A stretch of DNA of 9,654 nt from an uncultured Collinsella sp. (GTDB lineage Bacteria; Actinomycetota; Coriobacteriia; Coriobacteriales; Coriobacteriaceae): contig CABUMZ010000075.1 of assembly GCA_902492825.1 (NCBI GenBank), positions 1 through 9,654 of the forward strand, given 5' to 3'. The notes under the pieces were generated by a model. The model had not been told where the DNA came from. It saw only the letters and a list, made by a program, of their open reading frames with translations, and ran no database searches. Below, in pieces: positions 1 to 5,292 of the stretch. The number at the start of each line of letters is the position of its first letter. Positions within the stretch are counted from its first letter, which is position 1. The position numbers and the translations under genes are program-made.

Positions 1-427
1 TCTCGAGCGCCTGCTCGCCCGTATCGGGCTGGGAAATGAGGACCTCATCGATGTCCACGCCGATACGCGCGGCATACGTGGGATCGAGCGCGTGCTCGGC
101 ATCAATAAATGCCACGACGCCGCCCATAGCCTGGGCCTCTGCCAAAATCTCGAGTGAAAGCGTTGTCTTACCGGAGGACTCGGGGCCGTAAATCTCGACG
201 ATACGGCCGCGCGGCACGCCGCCGATGCCCAGAGCGGCATCGAGGGCCAGGGCGCCCGTGGGAATGGCCTCGACCTCGAGCTCGGGACCACCGTCGCCGT
301 ACCTCATGATGGAACCCTGGCCGAATTTCTTCTCGATCTCGGCCTTGGTGGTGGCGATCATCTCATCGCGCTCTTTACCCGTCGTGCGAGCATGAACGGT
401 ACGTACAGGACCTGAATTCTTGGCCAT
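1..427 (-). CDS. recA: RecA recombinase, N-terminal part (3' end beyond window)
   Basis: RecA forms the ATP-dependent filament on single-stranded DNA that drives strand exchange and triggers LexA self-cleavage. The 142 complete codons visible begin with an extension of about 10 residues. Then come IEKKFGQGSIMRYGD (residues 31-45), the IPTGALALDAALGIGG segment (55-70), Walker A GPESSGKT (81-88) and FIDAEHALDP (107-116), in which E111 matches the family's catalytic glutamate. The visible part ends within SQPDTGEQALE. The ATG at 427-425 follows an AGGAGGG ribosome site by 6 nt. The gene is set apart from the cinA operon by a hairpin and has its own SOS-controlled promoter. The protein is truncated only by the window edge; no intein or frameshift is seen in this part. 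Identification is essentially certain. Confidence 0.98.
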   Translation of the reverse strand, partial: MAKNSGPVRTVHARTTGKERDEMIATTKAEIEKKFGQGSIMRYGDGGPELEVEAIPTGALALDAALGIGGVPRGRIVEIYGPESSGKTTLSLEILAEAQAMGGVVAFIDAEHALDPTYAARIGVDIDEVLISQPDTGEQALE

Positions 428-433
428 GAATAG

Positions 434-440
434 CCCTCCT
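434..440 (-). promoter_or_regulatory. recA ribosome binding site
   Basis: The minus strand reads AGGAGGG, then 6 nt, then ATG. It is a near-perfect Shine-Dalgarno sequence and fixes the recA start at 427. With transcription starting near 451 (inferred from the -10 box), the leader would be only about 24 nt. Confidence 0.85.
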
Positions 441-457
441 CTTAACAACCTGCATCG

Positions 458-486
458 ATAATAAACGAACGGCTGTTCGTGGTCAA
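458..486 (-). promoter_or_regulatory. recA sigma-A type promoter
   Basis: On the minus strand the -35 box TTGACC (486-481) is followed by exactly 17 bp (480-464) and the -10 box TATTAT (463-458). Each box differs from the housekeeping consensus at one position. The start of transcription would fall near 451. The spacer is almost filled by the SOS palindrome, so bound LexA would block RNA polymerase directly. Boxes and spacing are seen; promoter activity is inferred. Confidence 0.85.
466..479. promoter_or_regulatory. LexA/SOS box in the recA promoter
   Basis: CGAACGGCTGTTCG has perfect inverted arms (CGAAC and GTTCG) around a 4-bp centre. Flanking A465 and T480 extend the symmetry by one more pair. 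It matches the Gram-positive/actinobacterial SOS box, CGAAC-N4-GTTCG. It lies between the -35 and -10 boxes of recA, a classic repressor position. Control of recA by LexA is established in many bacteria; here it is inferred from the site. Confidence 0.93.
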
Positions 487-515
487 CCGTTCAGATAAAT
501 CATATGCAGCCGACC

Positions 516-559
516 TTTCCAAAACCCAACCAAACGCCGACCAAACACTGACCAAAAAC
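516..559 (-). repeat. Four degenerate 11-bp tandem repeats upstream of the recA promoter
   Basis: Read on the minus strand, four consecutive 11-mers follow one another: GTTTTTGGTCA (559-549), GTGTTTGGTCG (548-538), GCGTTTGGTTG (537-527) and GGTTTTGGAAA (526-516). All share a T-tract followed by GG at the same register. The array ends 29 bp upstream of the recA -35 box, about -65 to -108 from the predicted start. The role is unknown: it may be phased T-tract curvature, a multi-site regulator target or chance low complexity. In the rest of the intergenic stretch (560-653) I see no further structured feature. Confidence 0.6.
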
Positions 560-653
560 TTGACCGCAGGCGAACCAAGCAAGGCATGACGGGGAAGGAT
601 ACGCCAACCACCTGCACAAAAAGCAAATTCGCCAGAGGTCCCTATCTCCACAA

Positions 654-677
654 TTAAGGGGCCCGAAGGCCCCTTAA
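654..677 (-). terminator. Intrinsic terminator after cinA
   Basis: A perfect 10-bp inverted repeat (TTAAGGGGCC paired with GGCCCCTTAA) encloses four bases. In the minus-strand transcript the loop is UUCG closed by C-G, the very stable cUUCGg tetraloop. It lies 7 nt after the cinA stop codon. The downstream U-tract is weak (UUAAUUG), so efficiency is uncertain. On the plus strand the loop is CGAA and no U-run follows, so it fits the minus direction better. Confidence 0.8.
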
Positions 678-684
678 AACACGT

Positions 685-1215
685 CTATTCCATAGAATCG
701 AGCACGCAGACAATGCGACCCAATGCCTCCACGACCGCATGGGCACGGACACACGAACGATCGCCCTCATAGTGACAACGAATGGAGTCCACGACCGGCA
801 CTCCCCCATCGGCCGAGCGATACGCCCAGCCAATATAAAAAGTGCCAGCTGGATCGTCCTCGGTCCCACCACCAGGGCCGGCATAGCCCGTCGCGCTCAC
901 GGCAATATCGCTCTGGTACAGCTCCAGCGAACCGGTAGCCATCTCGCGCGCCGTCTGATACGACACCGCGGTATAGCGGTCGAGCGTCTCTTGCTCAACG
1001 CCGAGCACGCGATGCTTAATCTCGTCGCAGTACGTCACCGCACCGCCGCGCAGCACCGCCGAGGCACCGGGGATATCGGCGATCGTCGAGGCGATCATGC
1101 CCGCTGTCAGAGATTCAGCCGTCGAAACCGTCACACCACGAACGCTTGCACGCTCGACAATATCGCGTGCAAGCTCTTCATTGTGCGCGGCAATCTGCTC
1201 AAATGATTCCGTCAT
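685..1215 (-). CDS. cinA: CinA C-terminal domain protein, probable NMN amidohydrolase (PncC type)
   Basis: This 176-residue protein consists only of the CinA C-terminal domain, which in characterised members deamidates nicotinamide mononucleotide to nicotinate mononucleotide, salvaging NAD after DNA ligation. Visible family motifs are TAESLTAG (32-39), GGAVTYCDEIKHRVLGV (57-73), SATGYAGPGGG (107-117) and GTFYIG (124-129). The usual YSN after GG-V is YCD here. The N-terminal molybdopterin-like domain of full-length CinA is absent, as in many stand-alone homologues of about 160-180 residues. The ATG at 1215 lies 12 nt after the pgsA stop, with only a weak ribosome site, so translation may depend on pgsA. 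It is the last gene of the operon, followed by a hairpin. The family is certain; the enzymatic role is inferred. Confidence 0.93.
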   Translation of the reverse strand: MTESFEQIAAHNEELARDIVERASVRGVTVSTAESLTAGMIASTIADIPGASAVLRGGAVTYCDEIKHRVLGVEQETLDRYTAVSYQTAREMATGSLELYQSDIAVSATGYAGPGGGTEDDPAGTFYIGWAYRSADGGVPVVDSIRCHYEGDRSCVRAHAVVEALGRIVCVLDSME

Positions 1216-1227
1216 GCCTACCAGGAC

Positions 1228-1866
1228 CTAGACCGAAAAGACAATCTTGCGGCAGTTCCAGAAGTATTGAGCGCCCGAGATAACGGTCAGGATAACGGCC
1301 ACGGCATACAGGAAGCGTGAGACGCCATAGATACCGAGTGTCAGCGCCACCGGGGCCAGGTTAAGGCCAGACAACGCAAAGACGCACAGATAGCCGCAGA
1401 TGGAAACCATCGTAGTCGCCGTCTTGTACTTGCCGAGCTTATCGGCCGCAACGACCACACCGGCCGCACTCGCGACCATGCGCAGGGCGCTCACCAGCAG
1501 CTCGCGGAACAGGATGATGAACACCGACCACACGGTTACGGTACCAAAATCCAAGAACAGCAGCAGCGCCGAGAACACGAGCAACTTATCGGCGATGGGA
1601 TCCAAGAACTTACCGAAGTCGGTGATCTCGTTGCGTGAACGAGCCAGGTAGCCATCAACCTTATCGGTGCACGACAGGATGACGTACAGAATAAAGGCGG
1701 CGGCGGCGAGCGGGCCGTCGAAGGTGCTCAAATCCGTACCGGTAACGCCTACGTGAGACAGCGCCGACACGATCATGAACACCGGAATAAAGACGATGCG
1801 CACGCACGTCACGATGTTGGCGGGCGTCCAAACACTCGTCAGTTCCTTATTGCTCTCGTTAGCCAC
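1228..1866 (-). CDS. pgsA: CDP-diacylglycerol-glycerol-3-phosphate 3-phosphatidyltransferase
   Basis: PgsA makes phosphatidylglycerophosphate from CDP-diacylglycerol and glycerol-3-phosphate, the committed step to phosphatidylglycerol and cardiolipin, in the membrane. The 212-residue protein carries the complete CDP-alcohol phosphotransferase signature: D68, D71-G72, A75-R76, G85, D89 and D93. The two helices flanking this site coordinate the metal ions. The N-terminal WTPANIVTCVRIVFIPVF (13-30) is the typical first amphipathic/membrane segment, and several hydrophobic helices follow. FGKFLDPIADK (84-94) is typical of PgsA rather than of other branches of the family. The start is GTG at 1866, backed by AGGAGAG 4 nt upstream. 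It begins 9 nt after the rimO stop, and its ribosome site overlaps that stop codon, which suggests coupling. Confidence 0.95.
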   Translation of the reverse strand: MANESNKELTSVWTPANIVTCVRIVFIPVFMIVSALSHVGVTGTDLSTFDGPLAAAAFILYVILSCTDKVDGYLARSRNEITDFGKFLDPIADKLLVFSALLLFLDFGTVTVWSVFIILFRELLVSALRMVASAAGVVVAADKLGKYKTATTMVSICGYLCVFALSGLNLAPVALTLGIYGVSRFLYAVAVILTVISGAQYFWNCRKIVFSV

Positions 1867-1870
1867 GAAG

Positions 1871-1877
1871 CTCTCCT
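1871..1877 (-). promoter_or_regulatory. pgsA ribosome binding site (supports GTG start)
   Basis: The minus strand reads AGGAGAG, CTTC, GTG. The site overlaps the rimO stop codon TAG at 1878-1876. It decides the choice of GTG at 1866, since no ATG lies nearby in frame. Confidence 0.8.
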
Positions 1878-3225
1878 ACTCCACAACATGACCGATAAGC
1901 TCGTAGCAGAAGCTATCGGTAAACTCGACCGTCAGAATATCGCCCACAGACGCCTCGCTGGCATCCAGATGCACCGCACCATCGGAATCGGGCGCCTGGA
2001 ACCAGGCATGTCCGATGAGCTCGGCACCGTCCTCGGTCTCCTCGATGCCGTCGACAATCACCTGGGCGCGCTCGCCCACATGGGCCGCCGTGGCGGCAAA
2101 GCCGAGCGACTCGGCCAGATCCATGGCTTCCTGGGCGCGCTCGAGCTTAACCTCTTCGTTAACCTGACCTTCCATCTTGGCGGCCAGGCTGCCCTCCTCA
2201 CGCGAGTAGGCAAAGACGCTCGTGTAATCAAAGCCGACTGTGTCCATAAAGTCAATAAGATCGCGGAACTCGTCGTCGGTCTCGGTCGGGAAGCCGACCA
2301 TGGCCGTAGAGCGGATCACGATACCGGGGATACGCTCGCGCAGGTCACGGAACAGGTCCTCGAGCTCCTGGCGCGAACCGGAGCGGCGCATGGCCTTGAG
2401 GATGCGCGCGTCGCAGTGCTGCACGGGGATATCGATATAGGGCAGCACCTCGGGCGTATCGCGGATGGTCTCGATAAGCTCGTCGGTCATGCCCTCGGGC
2501 TGCAGGTAGAGTACGCGGACCCACACGTTATGAGGACGCACCGCCTCAGCAACGGCCTGCAACAGCTGCGCCAGATTGCGCGGCGAGCCCTCGGCGAGGT
2601 CCTCATCGGCAAAGTCGGTACCCCAGATGCCCGTGTCCTGACCGATCAAAACGATCTCGCGCACGCCACCGGCGACCAGGTCGCGCACCTCGGAGATAAT
2701 GCTCTCGGCATTGCGCGAGTGATAACGACCGCGGATATACGGGATCATGCAGAAGCTACAGAAGCGGTTGCAGCCATCGGAGATCTTGACGTAGGCGACA
2801 GCGCCCTCGACGGTGCGCTTGACCTGCGGAATATAGGCGGCAATCTCGCGCTCGACACCCAGAACGTCATCGATGACCGCCACGATGCCGTCTTCCTCGT
2901 CGGCCTTCACAAAGGCCGCGACCTCGGGCAGCTCGTCAGGCAAGTCGTCGCCGTAGCGTGACGGCACGCAGCCGCACATGACGATCGGGCAGGAACGAAC
3001 GCCGTCCTGCACCTCGTTGGCAAGCTCGAGCGTGGTCTCGATGCTCTCGGACGTTGCAGAGGCAAGGAACGAGCACGTATTGACGATGGCGATATCGGCA
3101 TCCTGCGGATCGAATGCCTCCTCGTAGCCCGCAGCGGTCAGCAGCGAACGCATACGGTCGGTATCGACCTCGTTCTTGGCGCACCCGAGGGTGATATAGA
3201 GTACGGAGCCCAACGGAGTATCCAT
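1876..3225 (-). CDS. rimO: Ribosomal protein S12 (aspartate) methylthiotransferase RimO
   Basis: RimO is a radical-SAM enzyme with two 4Fe-4S clusters that adds a methylthio group to a conserved aspartate of ribosomal protein S12. The 449 residues show the three expected parts. The N-terminal UPF0004 domain has cysteines C15, C51 and C86. The radical-SAM core has CNRFCSFC (C152, C156, C159) followed by RGRYHSR. A C-terminal TRAM domain covers roughly 385-449. LGCAKNEVDTD near the start is the RimO signature and argues against the tRNA-modifying sister MiaB. The ATG at 3225 has only AAAGGA 12 nt upstream, a long spacing, so initiation may be weak or coupled to yajQ, which ends 26 nt before. 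No key residue is missing. Confidence 0.95.
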   Translation of the reverse strand: MDTPLGSVLYITLGCAKNEVDTDRMRSLLTAAGYEEAFDPQDADIAIVNTCSFLASATSESIETTLELANEVQDGVRSCPIVMCGCVPSRYGDDLPDELPEVAAFVKADEEDGIVAVIDDVLGVEREIAAYIPQVKRTVEGAVAYVKISDGCNRFCSFCMIPYIRGRYHSRNAESIISEVRDLVAGGVREIVLIGQDTGIWGTDFADEDLAEGSPRNLAQLLQAVAEAVRPHNVWVRVLYLQPEGMTDELIETIRDTPEVLPYIDIPVQHCDARILKAMRRSGSRQELEDLFRDLRERIPGIVIRSTAMVGFPTETDDEFRDLIDFMDTVGFDYTSVFAYSREEGSLAAKMEGQVNEEVKLERAQEAMDLAESLGFAATAAHVGERAQVIVDGIEETEDGAELIGHAWFQAPDSDGAVHLDASEASVGDILTVEFTDSFCYELIGHVVE

Positions 3226-3251
3226 GTTGGAGAGCAGTCCTTTCGAATGAA

Positions 3252-3749
3252 TTAGCGGTAGTTGGTGAACTGCAGCGGCTGACCGTAGTCCTGGTCGCGC
3301 AGGAACTGGATCACGGTCTGCAGCGCATCCTTGGAAGCAGAGGAAACACGCAGTTTGTCAGCCTCAATCGTCACCTTGACCTTGAGCTTCTGATCCTTAA
3401 TGTCCTTATTGATCTTCTTGGCAGTCGTCTGGTCGATACCCTCGACGATATGACCGAGCACGCGCACGGTACCGCCCGATGCAGCCTGGGGCGCATCCCA
3501 GGACACGGCCTTAAGATCGATGCCGCGCTTGATGAGCTTGGAGCTCAGGACGTCGATGATCTGCTTGGAGACAAAGTCGGCCGGGGCGTTGATCGTAAAA
3601 AGCTTGTCGCCCTTCGAAAGCTCGATGGTGGCGCCGGAGTCCTTCAGGTCATAGCGCTGGGAAATCTCGCGCGTGGTCTGCTGGAAGGCATTGTCGACCT
3701 CCTGCATATTGACCTCGGACACGACGTCGAAGCTGGAATCTTTAGCCAT
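3252..3749 (-). CDS. yajQ: YajQ family nucleotide-binding protein (UPF0234)
   Basis: This 165-residue protein matches the YajQ family along its length. It has SFDVVSEVNMQEVDNAF at the start (6-22), QRYDLKDSGATIEL (31-44), IVEGIDQTTAKKINKDIKDQ (101-120) and the family ending LQFTNYR (159-165). YajQ folds as two RNP-like domains; members bind nucleotides, and in Xanthomonas the homologue binds cyclic di-GMP and acts with a transcription factor. Whether that holds in this organism is unknown. The ATG at 3749 is preceded by AAGGA at 6 nt spacing. It sits 26 nt after the rodZ-like gene and 26 nt before rimO in the same operon. The protein is cytoplasmic: no signal peptide or membrane segment is visible. 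Confidence 0.93.
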   Translation of the reverse strand: MAKDSSFDVVSEVNMQEVDNAFQQTTREISQRYDLKDSGATIELSKGDKLFTINAPADFVSKQIIDVLSSKLIKRGIDLKAVSWDAPQAASGGTVRVLGHIVEGIDQTTAKKINKDIKDQKLKVKVTIEADKLRVSSASKDALQTVIQFLRDQDYGQPLQFTNYR

Positions 3750-3775
3750 GGTTAATCCTTTCGCTTACGAGCGGC

Positions 3776-5281
3776 TTAGTAGCTGTCGTACGAATAGTCG
3801 TCTGAATAGGGCGTAGTCTGCCCGTCGGTGGCGGTATCGGTGCCGTCCGTGGACTGGGCATCGGTTCCATCAGTTCCGTCGGTACTTTCGGTGCCATCGG
3901 TGCCGTCGGAGCTCTCGCCGTCCTTGGACTCGGTCGTCTCCTTCTTGGGAACGGTAATCGTCACGCGTGCCACGCCCGACGTCTTAGTGTCGTAGCGGAC
4001 CTTTTCGCCGTTCTTGGTAACGGTGACATCGGAAGGCTTGGACGTGGTGATCTCAATCGAGGACTCGGGCGTGTATTCCTGCTCAAAGGGACCGGTCGCC
4101 TGGGCGCCATAGACAGACTTGCCATCAACCTTGACTTCAATCCAAGCAGTCTTGCCCTTGGCAACGGAGATCTTGACCTTTGTGACCTCGTTCTCCTCCT
4201 TCTTGGCCGTCATCTTGGCGGCGTCCGAATCGGTCGACTCATCCGTCGTCTCATCGGTATCCTCATCGACGGATTCGGTCTTCTTGGAAGACTTCTTAGT
4301 CGTTGTCTTGGTGGCAACGGGCGTCTCGGGCGTCGACTCGGGCGCCGAGGAGCCGCAGCCACGCAGGAGCACCACGATGAGCACGATCAGCAGCAGCGCC
4401 ACGGCACCGATACCGGCGTAAACGATACGAGGGTCGAGACTGTTGTTCTGGGGAGCACGACCACCGCCGCGTCCACGATTGGAACCACCGCGACCAGTGC
4501 CTTGGGGCATGCGACCGCGGTTATTGTCGGAACGTCCACGATAGCTGCCCTGGCGCTGCATATTGCGCTGGCCTGAGCGGGGGGCGAGCTCGCCGCGACC
4601 CTGGTAGTTGCGCTGACCCGAGCGAGGCGCTGAGGAGCGCTGGCTATAAGGCCGTGACTGAGATCGAAGGCGAGGCGTCACCTGCGTAGTATCGGCGTCT
4701 GCATAGCCGCCGCGCGGACGACCGGAAGAAACGCCGCGGTACCCGCGATCGGAATAACCACCATCCCCGTAGCCGGCACGAGGGTCTCGTGCGACACCGC
4801 GGGCAGCGGGGAGTGCGCGCTCCTCGGGCGCCGGCGTGCTGCGAAAGCGATCGCGCTGGGAACGAATCTCCTCGCTCGAGCCCGTTTCGGTAACATAGCC
4901 AGCCTGCTGAGGGCGCTGGCCATAACGCGTCGAACGCCCGCCCTGAACCATCAGGAAGCGGCCGTTGTCGACCGAGGAACGCGAATTGACGTAGCCGGCG
5001 GCGTCCTGAAAACGACCGCCCTGCTGCGACGTCTCGCGCTCATATGCCATCAAATCGTCAAAATAAGCGTTGACGACCTCCCGCGGATTGAGGCCCAAAA
5101 AGCGCGCATAGCTCGAAATCATGCCCTGCGCATAGCCGCGCGGAGGCATCGATGCAAAATTGCCATTCTCGAAAAACTCGATGATCTGCGGCCTGATTTT
5201 GATGGTGTTGGCGACCTGCTGAATGGAAAGGCCCATTCGGCGACGCTGCTCGAGCAGCATGTCACCAAAGCGTGCAGCCAT
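3776..5281 (-). CDS. rodZ: RodZ-like protein: cytoplasmic HTH, Arg/Gly-rich linker, one membrane span, DUF4115-like outer domain
   Basis: RodZ proteins are single-span membrane proteins linking cytoplasmic cell-shape machinery (MreB in rods) to the envelope. Residues 5-72 form an HTH_25/Xre-type helix-turn-helix (LLEQRRRMGLSIQQVANTIKI, then a YARFLGLNP segment). Residues 80-282 are a disordered linker rich in R, G, S, Q and Y. One membrane helix spans about 286-306. An extracytoplasmic S/T/K/D stalk follows, then a beta-rich domain at about 365-447 (AWIEVKVDGK, VTVTKNGEKVRY) resembling DUF4115, the RodZ C-terminal domain. The tail has TDGT-type repeats and ends in a Tyr/Asp-rich stretch. At 501 residues it exceeds E. 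coli RodZ (about 337), mostly because of the linker. Its ATG overlaps the ftsK stop, with GGAGGA at 5-nt spacing. Position before pgsA-cinA-recA parallels B. subtilis ymfM. DNA binding cannot be excluded. Confidence 0.85.
   Translation of the reverse strand: MAARFGDMLLEQRRRMGLSIQQVANTIKIRPQIIEFFENGNFASMPPRGYAQGMISSYARFLGLNPREVVNAYFDDLMAYERETSQQGGRFQDAAGYVNSRSSVDNGRFLMVQGGRSTRYGQRPQQAGYVTETGSSEEIRSQRDRFRSTPAPEERALPAARGVARDPRAGYGDGGYSDRGYRGVSSGRPRGGYADADTTQVTPRLRSQSRPYSQRSSAPRSGQRNYQGRGELAPRSGQRNMQRQGSYRGRSDNNRGRMPQGTGRGGSNRGRGGGRAPQNNSLDPRIVYAGIGAVALLLIVLIVVLLRGCGSSAPESTPETPVATKTTTKKSSKKTESVDEDTDETTDESTDSDAAKMTAKKEENEVTKVKISVAKGKTAWIEVKVDGKSVYGAQATGPFEQEYTPESSIEITTSKPSDVTVTKNGEKVRYDTKTSGVARVTITVPKKETTESKDGESSDGTDGTESTDGTDGTDAQSTDGTDTATDGQTTPYSDDYSYDSY
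4541..4630 (-). repeat. 45-bp coding tandem repeat in the RodZ-like linker
   Basis: Residues 218-232 and 233-247 are two adjacent 15-residue units, both beginning APRSGQRN and diverging afterwards (YQGRGEL against MQRQGSY). The bases have diverged at synonymous positions, so this is an old duplication rather than a slippage hotspot. It lies inside the Arg/Gly-rich linker. Confidence 0.75.
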
Positions 5282-5292
5282 CAGAATCCTCC
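5279..5292 (-). promoter_or_regulatory. ftsK stop / rodZ start overlap with ribosome site
   Basis: On the minus strand GGAGGA (5292-5287) is followed by 5 nt and ATG. The ftsK stop TGA (5283-5281) and the rodZ ATG (5281-5279) share one A, giving TGATG. The ribosome site is made from the last codons of ftsK. This layout is typical of translational coupling. Confidence 0.85.

Noticed and set aside
487..494. Second SOS half-site near the recA -35 box
   Set aside because: GAAC is followed after 4 bp by GACC instead of GTTC, so only one arm is present.
541..555. Possible PafBC/RecA-NDp-type damage promoter motif (TGGTCAGTG on the minus strand, 8 of 9 to TTGTCRGTG)
   Set aside because: No TAnnnT -10 element lies 8 bp downstream, and the match falls within the 11-bp repeats, which explain it better.
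442..651. Small minus-strand frame (69 codons) between cinA and recA
   Set aside because: It runs through the recA promoter and SOS box, lacks a good ribosome site and shows no recognisable motif. A leader peptide is not supported because the frame starts far upstream of the predicted transcription start.
739..1206. Open frame of 155 codons on the plus strand, opposite cinA
   Set aside because: It is an antisense shadow of cinA, whose motifs are all present; no family resemblance.
1753..2961. Open frame of 402 codons on the plus strand, opposite rimO and part of pgsA
   Set aside because: It is antisense to rimO, a well-identified gene with all its motifs, and its product has the His/Asp/Gly/Leu/Val-rich composition typical of antisense frames in GC-rich genomes. 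No convincing ribosome site or family motif was seen. Conservation of the frame independent of rimO would reopen it.
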